Shown: positions 47,936 to 61,338, counted from the stretch's first letter. The stretch is DNA of 64,000 bases from Cladopsammia gracilis (GCA_022457155.1 JAJGOT010000038.1:248001-312000), one strand, 5' to 3'. A program made the numbers and translations. The notes: generated by a model from the sequence alone, not told the origin.

Positions 47936-50430
47936 TAGTCATTTGAGAACTGTTTATTTTAGTAGTCCGATGCTTGTACGATTATGTCACACCCATATTT
48001 TCGTGCTACGAATACGCAAATTCAATACGCTTCGCGGTCGATTAACTTTTCGGCTTGTAGAGACTCCGTCCTGTGGTTTTGTGGTTTGGATTTGTTGTCA
48101 TGTCATGTATATGTATATGTTTGTATATGTTTTGTGAAGTTGAGTTTGGTTAATTGTGAAGATTCGAGAGTCGAGAGTGCCTTGATTTCAATAGAGACAC
48201 CAAAAGGTATGAGAAGCCGTTATTTTTGTATAAAAGTATATTTTCACTGAAATATAGAACAGCTATTTCATTTGAGTTGTGGATCAGATATGTCATCTGA
48301 GCGGTTCCGGAGCGGTTTTAACGATAAAATTTGACAGCTTACATTGTTTTAAAAATGCACGTGGCGCTGCCATATGATGGTAGAGAATAGTTTACATAGA
48401 AAGACCCCCCGGCGTCAATTTTATTTAAGGTAGAATTTAGTTTGTGGTGATTATTGCAGAAGACTTGGATGTTTGTAGAATGGTTTAGCGTAATATAGAA
48501 CAGAATGTTGTAAGTTTTGGAAACGCAGGGTTGCAGTCATGTCTCGGGGGGAGGGAGAAGTTTGTTTTGTACACTATATAGGTATGTGGGGGCCCTGATA
48601 AGTTAGGGTTTTTGAGGTCATGCTCAGTCGTTAAATAGGGTATTGTTTTTGGTAATTTTGGTTTTGTGATGGTTAGAAATTCTAAAACTGTAGTGTGCGA
48701 CTGAATTGGGGGGAAGGGGGGAGTTCGTTATGTTTGAGAATGTTGGTGGCACAAGAAGAGGTAAAAGTTTAAAAGTTTGTCAATACGTCTTCTTTCATGA
48801 CGTTCTGTGACGTATATCACGAGACGTTCTTTTTGTCTCTGAAAAGAGAAATGCTGTTTGTTTAATTGTGCAAACTGTTTAGTTTAATGGTGTAAAAACT
48901 GAAACTCAGATCGTTTATTGCGTTCTGGGCGGTGGGGGAGGGGGGGGGGGTTTCGAGGGGAGTGTGGTTTTTCCGTTTCTTAGATCAGAATGGTTGCGGG
49001 CGATGTCTTTGAGGTTTCTTGTTTAACTGTTTCACTATACGGACTCCTTTTTCGCGCATTTCATTTGTCAGTCTCCCTTGGTTGTTTTCTTGCTGTGCTG
49101 CGTGAAGGAGGTGATTATTAAGGATTTCGAGTTGAATTCGTTCTCAATTGATCTGTCGGCGGCGTAAGTATTACAGTTAGAGATTTTTTTTAAGGTGAAA
49201 GAAACGAGATTTAGAAAACGCGTGTTATATTTTTAAAAGAAAAAAAAAGCTGTGAATTCATTGTTGAAGTGAGAGTAGAGGACTGCATTTAGTCATTTGA
49301 GAACTGTTTTTTTTTCGTAGTCCCTTGCTTGCACCATTACGTCACACCCATATGTTCGTGCTAACAATATGCCAATTTAATTGGATTTCGTGGAGACAAA
49401 AGAAGTGGTTTCGTGACTCCGTCTCGTGGGCTTCGCAGTTGATTTGTAGTGGCAAGTTAACTTTTAGGCTTATAGAGACTCCGTCGTGTGGTTTTGCGGT
49501 TCCGATACATTCATATTAAAGGGCAAACGGAAAGGGGGGAAAGTTGTATCGTTTTTACGAGTTGTTTTGGTTTGTATATCTATTTTAGAGTGTCAATAAT
49601 TTGTATTGTTCGTTGGTTATGGGTTTCTGAAAGGTATTTGTTGTCATGTCATGTATATGTTTCTTTTCGTGAAGTTTAGTTTGGTTAATTGTGAAGATTG
49701 GAGAGTCGACAGTTCTTTGATTTCAACAGAGACACCAAAACGTACGAGAAGCCGTTATTTTTATATGGGAGTATTTTCCTTGGGGTATACAACGTCTTTT
49801 TCATTTGAGTTGTGGATCAGATATGTCATCTGAGCTGTTTTAACGATAAAATTTGACAGCTTACATTGTTTTAAAAATGCACGTGGCGCTGCGATATGAT
49901 GGTAGAGAATATTCTCTGAAAATGGGTTTCGACTGTTCGTCTTCCATTGTAAATGAAATGGGTAGTTCGCATATTGGTAGACGATTTCTGTTGGATTGTC
50001 AAATCCTTTAGTCGTGTTTAAAGAGTATAGAATAGTGACGATTTGATATGTAAGAATTATCAAACAGCTTTGATGTTGGAGAAGCGGACGTCATGTGTGA
50101 CAATGGAGGTAAATGTAGTTTTTAGAAAGACGTCAATTTAATTTAAGGTAGAATTTAGTTTGTGATGATTATTGCAGAAGACTTGGATCTTTGTAGAATG
50201 GTTTAGCGTGATTTAGAATAGAATGTCGTAAGTTTTGGTCACCGCAGCGTTGCAGTTATATTCCGGGGGGAGGGAGGAGTTCGTTTTGTACAGTATATAG
50301 TTATGTGCGGGTCGATACGTTAAGGTTTTTGAGGTCATGCTCAGTCGTTAAATAGGGTATTATTTTTGGTAATTTTGGTTTTGTGATGGTTAGAAATTCT
50401 ACAATTGTAGTGTGCGACTGAAATAGGAGT
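47936..50430 (+). repeat. Segmental direct duplication (47936-48690 and 49285-50430)
   Basis: Both begin TAGTCATTTGAGAACTGTTT, include TACGTCACACCCATAT/TATGTCACACCCATAT, GAGACTCCGTC, ATGTCATGTATATGTTT, ACATTGTTTTAAAAATGCACGTGGCGCTGC and AAGACTTGGAT, and end near TTAGAAATTCTA. The second copy has two insertions. The preceding segment (46340-46450 / 49165-49285) is duplicated too. No gene. Confidence 0.75.
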
Positions 50431-51574
50431 TAAAAGGAGTTTCAAACGTTGGTTTTCTACTGTCAATAGGCGTTATCTTTAATTGTCGGCAGTATGGTCC
50501 TGTCCTCCCCGCTGTCTCTCGTCGGCCTTCACATTAAATGATGGACTATGATGGAGCGCGAAAGGCGAATTTATGTTCGAAGTGTGATGAAGTTTCATTG
50601 CGTTTATACTTGTAGCCAAGGGTAGCTGTGATGCTGGTTATTCGTGAGAATACTGTATGTCTATTTGAGAGACATTGTTTGAAATGTTTGAAAAGCACTT
50701 TTTCGTGCAGTTGTTTGCGAATTTGTGTAATTATTTGATTTACAGCTTGACGGGTAAAATCGGTGATTATTCTGTTTTGTTTTTGAAGTGAAAAGGTGTA
50801 CATCGTTTTAAGGAAGAGCATTGTATTGTGGAGATACCTTTTATATTTTGATTGATATGTTTGATAAAACAATGCATAGGTCTGTGTTTCTATAAGGATG
50901 ACGTTTAATTGGTAAGTTGAAAGAAAATGAAGATGAATTACGATTTAAAGAGATGGGTTGTCCGAAATAGCGTTTAAGTGTAAGGGTTAGCAACATTGAC
51001 AAATTGTTTAAGATTGGTTATTAAATGTTGTATGATCTGTAATATTTTGTTGAAACTTGTTTAATTGTGGGTGGGCCGAAATATCTACCTTTTTCCGGTT
51101 TTAATAGATTAACGATGTCTGTCTTTCTATTAAATGAAGTAATTAGGTAGTTGTCTATGGTTGTTGAAGGAATGATCTAATGCTGTTGTGGTGTCATCTG
51201 TTTCCTAACTATTAGGGATTAAATGGATCATTTTAAATTTTAGAAATGAATTGGTTTTTATTTTATTGGTATTTGAAGTTAATTCTTGTTAAAAGTCTTA
51301 ATATTTTTTGAGTGAGGGGGGGGGGGAGGGTTATGGGTGGTGGGTGAACTAAGAAAGATGTGATTTTTAGAAGAGGATAGCCTGTTACAGAGACGTTCGT
51401 TTAGACTACGAGCAGTTTGTTTTCTTTGAGTGTTAAACCATATAGAGTGTAAAAGTGGCAATTTATTTGATTTAATTTTACCGTCATGTTTTTGATTTTG
51501 GAAAACAAGTCATATCTAGAATATTTGATGTCACTTTTAACGTGATTAGTAATACGAGTGGTGTTAATTAGCCC
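50431..51574. other. Host non-coding DNA
   Basis: Nothing supported. A G-rich run (51316-51328) and short featureless open frames. Confidence 0.35.
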
Positions 51575-54126
51575 CACGCAGCTATCAAATGTACTGAATG
51601 GGAGAGCCCCTGACTCAGTCAAACTTCCCATATGACTAAAAAAAAATTGCCGGATTGACCCCTTTCATAAAATAGAAGTCCGTATAAAGGTGAATATTTT
51701 AAGTTCGTTTACCTACAGGTTGCAACTAATTTGATTGAACCTGCACTTGGCACCGGTAGCATAGTATTGGCTGACCCGTGTACTTTCGCTTTTGTGCTAT
51801 TTTAAAACAATTAATCATTGATATTACAGTTTCATTATGCAACAGTACGCAAAAGACGTAAAAATTTAAGCCATTGAAGGCTTGCCGCAATTCCATTCAA
51901 CCGTCATCATTATAAGCCAAAAAATCAACACAACTATGACATGTTTACCATACTATTGCACAATCAAACCGTAATAGCAATGAATAGAAAAAACGCAAAG
52001 TTCATGCTATTTTGCTCTGCCATACCGCTCATATTAAAACACAAACTTTCCTGTCCCATTTAACTTTCTTAAAACGTCTCCATTAGTAAAATACACCGTG
52101 AAATTCTCAAACTACGTTTCCCAAGAAAACGCATTTGACCTATTTTTACCCTTATGGCTTTACGACAAATGATTGAAACTGATAGGTAACGTGAGATATC
52201 AAAATTTAAGAAGGACTAATACCTTTGCGGTAACGTAATGTGAGATATGACAAGTTCATGACAAGTTCTGACCACAATCAAACCGTAATAGCAATGAATA
52301 GAAAAAAACGCAAAGTTCATGCTATTTTGCTCTGCCATACCGCTCATATTAATACACAAACTTTCCTGTCCCATTTAACTTTCTTATAACGTCTCCATTA
52401 GTAAAATACACCGTGAAATTCTCAAACTACGTTTCCCAAGAAAACGCATTTGACCTATTTTCACCCTTTTAAATTAGCTATAATGGCTTAACGACAAATG
52501 ATTGAAACTGATAGGTAGCGTGAGATATCGAAATTTAAGAAGGACTAATACCTTTGCGGTAACGTAATGTGAGATATGACAAGTTCATGACAAGTTCTGA
52601 CATCCCAATACCCTAGGGAAATTAACAATAGGTCCGGGGGTGCTCCCCAAACATTTTAGTGGCAGTATGTGACGCCCTTCTTGAAATCCTAACCGGTTTA
52701 ACCAACCATATCCTCAATGCCCTAATATAGCTTCTATAAAGAAGGAACAAGAAACCCCCCCGGACAAAAGTCCACAAAATTTTGTTAACAACTTTTGTCC
52801 CTTTTTCGTACTCGACTCCGAAATCTCGCTTAATGCGCATGCGCATTAACGAGATAAAAAGGAAAAACCGGAAACCACTACGGATACAAAAACCGAAAAA
52901 CCGGAAATTTTGAGTGCAAATAACGAAAAACCTATCTAGAAAATGACCAAAACCGAAAAACCGAAACCCCAATAGCGTCTGCTTTGTATAGAAAGTTGAA
53001 ATGGGTTTTTCCTCGTTTCTACTGATGCGGCTCGTGATATTACATGAGCGTTTAGCGTTGTTCACGTGATAAGCCGAAAAGTGTTTTCATCTTTTTTGTT
53101 GTCTGTTTTAAAAGCGTTGTAAAAAATACGTTTTCTTTGCGCATATTTTGACTGACGTGAGAGATGAACTCTTTACTGTTGTTTTCATTTAAAAACTTGA
53201 ATTATATTTATTGCATAAAATTTTAATTTTCTGCAATATTCCCGGCTGGTTTTTATCACCCATATCTTTGGAAATTTGTAAACATTGTTTTGCAATATTA
53301 TCATCTGGCAATTTTTGTAAATGGATCCAAAATTTAAAAATAGAAGAATCTATCATCAATTTCAAAGATAATCTACCTAGTTCATTTCTGGCTGCAACAT
53401 TTGGATATTGCTTATTTACTCCTAGAGATTGTTTACAAAGGAAAATATACGTTATACGTTAAATATATTACATCTTTTTCCCAAGTGTTAAAATCATCTT
53501 TATCGTAAATCCCCCATACCTCCGATCCGTAAAGGAGAATGGGTAGAAAAAGTGAATTAAAAAGTTTATTTGTGATATCAAGTGGTACTTTTGAGAAATC
53601 TAAATAACGACGGGTAGCAAAGAAGGAAGCAAGAAAGAAGCAAGTATTAGATTACACAGTGGTCAAACACATCGTTTACTGGTCTTTACTACATGTTTTA
53701 CTCGAGATATAAATGATCGTTTGCCTGAGATGTAAATGAAGAACATTTTCCTTTAGGAAAATTACAGAACACATTCACACAACTGACAGAATAAAGATTA
53801 CTAGCGTCTGCTTTGCACAGTTATATTAGAAAGATGCAGGTCATCTCAGGAGGGGGGGGGGAAGTGCGCAACCCCTGCACCCCCCTAGTTCCGCCCCTGG
53901 CCTTTGTCAATATTGCGAAAGCTTGAACACTGTAACTGTTTTATAATTCAACACATTGATAACAAATCACAGTTTCGAGAAAAAATTGATTGAGATATAC
54001 ATCCTTTTATTAAGAAAAAGGCTCACAACAATATTTTACCTCGCGCCTCTTCTTACACAACAAGCAGCGAATGCCAAAACGTTTGCGGAGCTAAAATTAA
54101 TTTGAGAGTTTCTACGAAGAATTTTT

Positions 54127-54310
54127 AGAACAATTTAGAAATCCATGATATTCCAGAAAAAGAAAAAACCGTCAAGCAGATAATCACTCTCGGAAATTCA
54201 CGCAATGTTATTATCCACAACAGCGACACTGATATCTGTCACAGGTTACACACAAATAGGAATTCTAACCAGCCGAAACCAATCGCTGTTATGGTGCTCG
54301 CAAACAACTC
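54127..54310 (+). pseudogene. Second LINE ORF1 fragment
   Basis: Matches 43960-44110 (AATTTAGAAATCCATGATATTCCAG, then CAACAGCGACACTGATATCTGTCAC). Too short and broken to encode a protein. Confidence 0.65.
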
Positions 54311-54321
54311 AGAGGTTTCAG

Positions 54322-54706
54322 ACATACTGGCCGTGTTTTCAAGTCGCTGAGCGAGTGACAGTCGGAAATCTCGTGAAAACAGTTGCTTGTCCAACTCGCT
54401 TAAAGTTAAGCGAGTCGGCGAACTACAATAGAATTCTCATTAAATTTAAGCCACCAAACCAGGTCGCTTAAGCTTGTCGGCAATTAAACAACAAAGAAGG
54501 GCATTGTATTGTCGTTCTTTTGTGTTCTGATTTTCTATTGTTTTAACAAAAGAAAATATATCGCGCATGGTATAAGAAAAATGAATAAAGTTCTGTCCGT
54601 GAAAACGCATAAATATTTTAAGCTGCTTAACGCGGTCAGTAAACAAATCACCTACAGGAATGTTAAGCGAGAAAAACCGCCTCGTGAAAACACAGCCACT
54701 ATTTAG
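54322..54706. mobile_element. MITE with TGGCYGTGTTTTCACGAG termini, copy 1
   Basis: About 385 bp, nearly identical to 55846-56229. The right end reads CTCGTGAAAACACAGCCA. The left end (TGGCCGTGTTTTCA) has lost about 14 bp compared with copy 2. The small open frames inside are shared by both copies but are AT-rich and featureless. Confidence 0.8.
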
Positions 54707-55017
54707 AGAGAGAGAGCACGTGCTTGACATGTTATCAGTTTTTGTGTGTAATGAAGAAGTACACAACAGAGAACTTGACAAGAATGCGACGGGAGCTATT
54801 TTCCAAAGCCGAGAGATGCAAGTAGTTGCAACATTGGCACAGTGTATGGACTGTTGACGGTAAAATATTAAAGTCTAGAGATGATCATCCTACCTGAATC
54901 TACAGCAGTGAATATCTAGATAATATTTTAATATTCTTTTACGTTATTAATTATTGACATTTAATGCACCTTTTCATTGTTTTGAACAGGTTATTATTTG
55001 TAATAATCCGCATACAT

Positions 55018-55143
55018 GCTCACTGAAATGGAACAACAGGTCATTATTGTGGTCAGTAAGTGGAACAGGAGGTTATTATTAAAAATAATAACCTCCTGTT
55101 CCCACCTCACTGATCACAATAATAACCTACTGTTCAACCTCAG
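55018..55143. repeat. Near-perfect palindrome, ~58-bp arms
   Basis: GGAACAGGAGGTTATTATT at the centre-left is mirrored by AATAATAACCTCCTGTTCC across a 4-base centre; the outer parts (AACAACAGGTCATTATTGTG... / CACAATAATAACCTACTGTT) also pair. A short palindromic MITE. Confidence 0.8.
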
Positions 55144-55177
55144 TGATTTTCTAGAATCTTCTGAATTTAGCAGATCA

Positions 55178-55652
55178 GCATAATTACTCACGCGCGAAGC
55201 GGCATGAGGTAAGGTTTCGGCTCCGTTTTTCTTGTTTTTATTATTTTTATTTTTTTGTCACGATTTTGCATGCAAATTTATGCACGCATATTTTAAATTG
55301 TGCACTTCCGGTTGACGTATTTGCCATTTTCACTTCCTGTTTAGTGACTTCCGGCTATTCTCACTTCCGGTAAAAGAGCGTTACTTAGATGTCACGACAG
55401 AATCTCCTACAACCCTACATACATTAGTATGTTCACGTTTGGTATATATAAGACTTAGAAGAATCACTGGCTTCATTGTGGTACAGTCTTCATGTCCACA
55501 ACATTAAATAGTAAACAACGTGGTTTGCAGGAACGATGACTGAATGAAAGGAGTAACTCTTCTCCATGTCGGACATCTTCTTATCATGTTTAAAATATAT
55601 CATAAAATTTTCTTACGCATGCGCGTGAGTAAAGGCTGCTTGCAGCCTCTTG
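55178..55652. mobile_element. Dispersed element, family B, copy 2
   Basis: Second copy of the 29840-30314 element, with the same ETS sites (CACTTCCGGTT, CACTTCCTGT, CTTCCGGC, CACTTCCGGT) and TATATATAAG box. The two copies are about 85-90% alike by eye. Confidence 0.7.
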
Positions 55653-55845
55653 TTTATTAAAAATTCCAACATGGATAGCACTCACAACACCCCTGACAAA
55701 TACTTGTGATGTACGTGTCAACAAAATAAACAATACTGATCCCTCTGGACCAACAACATACACCTTGTATCTCCGAGGGACTTATATTTTTAGGTTTTCA
55801 GCTACCTTGCTTAATAGTTTTAAATAAACCTTTACTATAGACACT

Positions 55846-56229
55846 GGCCGTGTTTTCACGAGCGATTTTTCAAGTCGCTGAGCGAGTGACAGTCGGAAAT
55901 CTCGTGAAAACAGTTGCTTGTCCAACTCGCTTAAAGTTAAGCGAGTTGGCGAACTACAATAGAATTCTCATTAAATTTAAGCCACCAAACCAGGTCGCTT
56001 AAGCTTGTCGGCAATTAAACAACAAAGAAGGGCATTGTATTGTCGTTCTTTTGTGTTCTAATTTTCTATTGTTTTAACAAAGGAAAATATATCGCGCATG
56101 GTATAAGAAAAATGAATAAAGTTCTGTCCGTGAAAACACATAAATTTTTTAAGCTGCTTAACGCGGTCAGTAAACAAATTACCTACAGGAATGTTAAGCG
56201 AGAAAAACCGCCTCGTGAAAACACAGCCA
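55846..56229. mobile_element. MITE with TGGCYGTGTTTTCACGAG termini, copy 2
   Basis: Complete copy: the left end TGGCCGTGTTTTCACGAG and right end CTCGTGAAAACACAGCCA are inverted matches with one mismatch. Inside is the AGTCGCTGAGCGAGTGACA / TTAAGCGAGTTGG palindromic region. Remnants (AAGTCGCTTAGCGAGTGACA) also occur at 58040. Confidence 0.85.
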
Positions 56230-58010
56230 TTATAAGGCAAAATCTCAACATTTTCCATTACATTGAACGTGGAATGAAAAAATATCGACGGTGAATTTCC
56301 TATTTTTATCTAAAGCCTATATCCCCAAATTCCTGATTATTATTACTGCTGACTGTCAAGGAACGTTTTACCCTTGTCATGTAAGAATTGAAACGTTTCA
56401 AAAGTGTACTATTAAAATTTCACTTCGCTAGCTCACATTTTTGCCAAGATCGCATCCTCCTGATTCCTTTTTATCTCGTTAATGCGCTTGCGCATTAAGC
56501 GAGATTTCGGAGTCGAGTACTAAAAAGGGACAAAAGTTGTTAACAAAATTTTGTGGACTTTTGTCCGGGGGGGTTTCTTGTTCGTTCTTTATAGAAGCTA
56601 TATTAGGGCATTGAGGATATGGTTGGTTAAAGCGGTTAGGATTTCAAGAAGGGCGTCACATACTGCCACTAAAATGTTTGGGGAGCACCCCCGGACCTAT
56701 TGTTAATTTCCCTAGGGTATTGGGATGTCAGAACTTGTGATGAACTTGTCATATCTCACATTACGTTACCGCAAAGGTATTAGTCCTTGTTAAATTTCGA
56801 TATCTCACGTTACCTATCAGTTTCAATCATTTGTCGTAAAGCCATTATAGCTACTTTAAAAGGGTAAAAATAGGTTAAATGCGTTTTCTTGGGAAACGTA
56901 GTTTGAGAATTTCACGGTGTATTTTACTAATGGAGAGGTTATAAGAAAATTAAATGGGACAGGAAAGTTTGTGTGTTAATATGAGCGGTATGGCAGAGCA
57001 AAATAGCATGAACTTTGCGTTTTTTTCTATTGAGTTGTGGTTACACACACCTTGGGTTTGGGGCCTTCCCAAGGGTTAATGGCTTGGGTTCGGTTTATCT
57101 CAGGTTTCATCTTACTCTTGGGGATGCGGTTACACAGTAAAAGACTCCCCAGGGTAAAATATAATAAGATATGAGTTCATTGACACTGCAGTTTACGCGC
57201 GAAAACGTACAGATCGACATGGATGACACGAATCGAGATCTTGTAAGTTTAATTTCAGTCATTCTCCTGCTTATCATTCGATAAATATAACAATCCGGCA
57301 GTTTTTTTTTTTTGCAAGAAGACACCGAAGAAGACGCCTTCAACTACGCTATCTCCAAGGTTTGTCGGCGTTTTATTTACATTTAGGAGCTCGCCACGAA
57401 CTTGCTCGCCGCCAAGGAGGGCTTGGGTATTTCCACGACCACAGAATTGGTTTCAGCAACTTCTAAATAACAATGCACTCGATCACTGGTGGAAAGAAAA
57501 CTTTAGAGTTACAAGTAAGCGTGCAATTAACCAAGCGTATCAGAGGTCAACTCAGAGAGCAGCAGCAGGCGATTTCCTGTATTAGCTACGTTCTGCATTA
57601 TGATTGGCCAAGCGGTTTGATTGTGCAATAGTATGGTAAACATGTCATAGTTGCGTTGATTTTTTGGCTTATAATGATGACGGTTGAATGGAATTGCGGC
57701 AAGCCTTCAATGGCTTAAATTTTTGCGTCTTTTGCGTACTGTTACATAATGAAACTGTAATAGCAATTATTAATTGTTTTACAAAAGCACAAAAGCGAAA
57801 GTACACGGGTCAGCCAATACTATGCTACCGGTGCCAAGTGCAGGTTCAATCAAATTAGTTACAACCTGTAGGTAAACGAACTTAAAATATTCACCTTTAT
57901 ACGGACTTCTATTTTATGAAAGGGGTCAATCCGGCAATTTTTTTTAGTCATATGGGAAGTTTAACTGAGTCAGAGGCTGTCCTATTCAGTACATTTGATA
58001 GCTGCGCTAA

Positions 58011-58963
58011 AAATAACATGCTATTTTGCTCTGCCTTTTAAGTCGCTTAGCGAGTGACAACCGGAAATATCGTGAAAAGAAAAATCATATATTCTAAAAG
58101 ATACCTAGATCCCCTAATTTTAACCCCTAAAAGATACGACGAGCACCCCCACCCAACCACATATGCGAGTCCTCCTCCGGGGTTCTGCTATACGTTGTCT
58201 ACCCGGTATGATGAACAGCGAGGAGCGATTTTTTATGTCGCTTAACGAATGTCAAAGTGAAATCTCGTGAAAAGAGTTAATTTTACGATTCGTTTAAAGT
58301 CAACTCGCTTAAAGTTAAAATCTCACGCTGTATTTTTGTTCGCTTTTTGAGTTGTAATCTTTGTCTGCTTTTCCAATAAAATATTTAGGTGTCATGATTA
58401 TGCAATAGTATGCAAGAGAGGGTAGATTTTGCTTATTCAGCTAACTAAAAATGTTTCGGTTTGATTATGCAAGAGTATGGATTTCGGTTTTGTGCTATTT
58501 TAAAACAATTAATCATTGCTATTACAGTTTGATTATGCAACAGTACGCAAAAGACGTAAAAATGTTCCTGATTTTGTTTATAAAAGTTATCAAGGAAGCA
58601 TTTTAAGAAGCATTTTATAAGCGATTTCAGCGTGTTTATTTTTTTAAGAGAGATTTTGTCTCTATTTGACAAAAAGACAATGTATTGTTTGAGTGGCAAG
58701 TAAGAGAGAGAAAACGTTCTTGGCGTATAAAGTCTATAAAAAGAAGACGAATATCAATTGCGTGTCGTACTGATAACATTGAAATCCTAAAGCGGACAAG
58801 AGAGTTACCTTAGAGTGCTCAACGTAGCTTGATTGCATTGAAATCCTGACACAAGAGAGTTGCCTTCGAGCGCTCAACGTAGCTCTATTAGCAAAGAATA
58901 TAGCACACTTAAAGCAAGAAAAAATATATTTAAATCTATTATTTCGTTAAACAAAATTATCAA
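58011..58963. other. Non-coding; partial MITE and tandem words
   Basis: 58035-58320 resembles a decayed relative of the GTGTTTTCACGAG MITE. At 58770-58890, ATTGAAATCCT...AAGAGAGTT(A/G)CCTT(A/C)GAG(T/C)GCTCAACGTAGCT occurs twice in tandem. No gene. Confidence 0.5.
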
Positions 58964-59347
58964 TTGTTTGTAATGGTTGCTTTTAATGGTTCAGGTGCTA
59001 TAGATTCAGTTTTACTACTAGAAAGTAGGTTATCTGAATTAAATAGAATTGCTCTTGATGTTGGAGGAGGTGGCGATTGTTTTTTTCGTGCCGTATCACA
59101 TCAATTGTATGGCGATGCTACGAACCATTTTTATATACGTAGTCTTGGCATTGAATATTTAGTATATAACCAAGAACAGTTTATAGAGAGTAATACTGAA
59201 CACTCTTGGCAAGAATATTTGAATAATATGTCATGTCAAGGAATATGGGCTGATGCGATTATCATTCAAGCTGTGACTAATTGTCTCAATTTATCAATTT
59301 ATATTGTTGAATCAAATGAAACTTTTGCTCCTGTCACTCTTGTTTAA
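58964..59347 (+). pseudogene. OTU-type cysteine protease fragment
   Basis: 127 codons. GGGGDCFFRAVSHQLYG is the OTU catalytic Cys region (usual form DGDCFFRA), followed by HFYIRSLGIEYL, EQFIESNT, SWQEYLNNMS, QGIWADAIIIQAV and LNLSIYIVES, matching the OTU order. The frame stops where the C-terminal part with the catalytic histidine should follow, so the domain is truncated. Such OTU domains are common in cnidarian transposons (for example Helitron-like proteins); it is probably a transposon remnant and not a host gene. Confidence 0.8.
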
Positions 59348-60275
59348 TTTCGTTCCTATTACAAATTAAGTTATCGTCTCTTTCGTAGAAAAATACGTAA
59401 ACATTGGGAACATCAAACTTTAAGAGGGTATAAAGGAAAAGTAACACACATCTGAACAGCGCCACCATTTTGGACGGCAATCTATCCGTTCCGATGTTAA
59501 CCGCGTAACTCTTTCCCCCTTTCCGGTTCTAGATTTCTGTTCGTGAAATGACCAGAACTCAATTCATTCTATAGGTGTCAGAACATTCACTGAAGCGTGA
59601 TGCTTGAAGTTGTTTCTCGCGGTGAATTTGCCTGTAAAGAGCTGTAAACCCGGCGCAGCTTTTTCTCGACAGCTACAGTGAGCTTACTTTACCATTTTGT
59701 AAACAAGGCCAAACACACGACAAATTAATCTAGCACTGCTAAATGAGGGTGCTAATGGGGGTACCCAATTGTCAGTTAACTACTATTTTTTTTCGGCCAA
59801 TTGTCAGTTAACAAGAGGCTACACTGGTAGCCTATACTCATGCGCTTGTATAAGAAAGTTTTATGTTTTTTCTTTTTTAACTGGGTCACGCTGTCGGAAA
59901 TCGGTTCATTTCAATATTTTCATTCATTGATCTTATCAAGTGATTTAGCTTGACAAGTAGGAAATTACGTATATCAGTAAGGCTTTTAAATTTGCAAAGT
60001 TAAGATAAGGTTACTTTAAAGGCCATGAGAATGACCAGAGTGAATGCGTTTTCGGGATTGGACTTAGAACAGCCGCTTTACGAAAATTATTCGACATCAG
60101 ATTCTCATCTAAAAACCATAATTTCTCACCTGTCAAGATAGCTTCCAAAACCGTAATAAGGATTGTCAGTATTAAAGATGTCTGTTTGATACAGGATCGT
60201 ACACAGAGAGTATGGGAAGGAAAAAAAATCGAATTTCACTGATGCTTGTGTCCAATAAAATAAGCGTTATTCGCT

Positions 60276-61338
60276 GTGGCTATATGGCCGGTAACCGGTC
60301 AAGGTTTTCAAAACACTAAATAGCCGGCAGTCCTATATTCTCAGTAAATTTCTCAAAATCGAAAAATTCCAGCTAATCTAAACTATCATATGTCGATTTA
60401 GAAAGGTCAAGCGATCCTGAAATGCTTTATAGATTTCAAGCCTAGTGTTTGGTTTACGCTAGGCTCAGTAGACGAAACCATGTTTTGTGACACTTAGAAA
60501 TTTTTTCAGTTCGACTGCCGGTCAAGGTTTTCAAAACACTAAATGGCCGGCAGTTCTATATTCTCAGTAAATTTCACAAAATCGAAAAATTCCGGCTAAT
60601 CTAAACTATCATATCTCGATTTAAAAAAGTCAAACGATCCTGAAATGCTTTATAGATCTCAAGTCTAATGTTTGGTTTACGCTGGGCTCAGAAGACAAAA
60701 CCATGTTTTGTGACACTGAACTTTTTTCAGCTCGACTGCAAAAACATGGTTTCGTCGGGGGTTTCGTGATATAGAAATCCCACAAAACCGGCTCGTTTGA
60801 TCAGGATCACGACATATGATAGTTCAGAATGGCTGGATCTTTTCGATTTTGTGAAATTTACTGAAAAAATAGAACTGCCGGCCATTTAGTGTTTTGAAAA
60901 CCTTGACCGGCAGTCGAGCTGAAAAAAGTTCCAAGTGTCACAAAACATGGTTTCGTGATATAGAAATCCCACAAAACCGGCTCGTTTGATCAGGATCACG
61001 ACATATGATAGTTCAGAATGGCTGTATTGTTTCGATTTGTCAAATTTACTGAGAATATAGGACTGCCGGCCATTTAGTGTTTTGAAAACCTTGACCGGCA
61101 GTGGAACTGAAAAAAGTTTAAGTGTCACAAAACATGGTTTCGTCTTCTGAGCCCAGCGTAAACCAAACCCTAGACTTGAGATCTATAAAGCATTTCAGGA
61201 TCGCTTGACTTTTCTAAATCGACATATGATAGTTTAGATTAGCTGGAATTTTTCGATTTTGAGAAATTTACTGTGAATATAGAACTGCCGGCCATTTAGT
61301 GTTTTGAAAACCTTGACCGGTTACCGGCCATATAGCCA
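60276..61338. mobile_element. Fold-back element, four alternating units
   Basis: The ends CTGTGGCTATATGGCCGGTAACCGG and its exact mirror bracket 1.06 kb. Inside, GGTCAAGGTTTTCAAAACACTAAAT(A/G)GCCGGCAG occurs twice forward (60297, 60522) and twice inverted (~60880-60910, ~61065-61100), plus the end copy at 61290. The whole element folds on itself. Confidence 0.85.

Larger units (their letters stand above)
51575..58010. repeat. Long inverted repeat (arms 51575-52860 and 56455-58010)
   Basis: The left arm contains CCGGATTGACCCCTTTCAT, GCACTTGGCACCGGTAGCATAGTATTGG, CCGTCATCATTATAAGCC and then dispersed family A. All of it recurs inverted and in mirror order at 56455-58010, apart from a ~550-bp insertion (~57040-57595) in the right arm. 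Within the left arm ~314 bp are tandemly duplicated (51959-52270 and 52273-52590). This is either two opposed copies of one element or a single large fold-back element. Confidence 0.75.
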
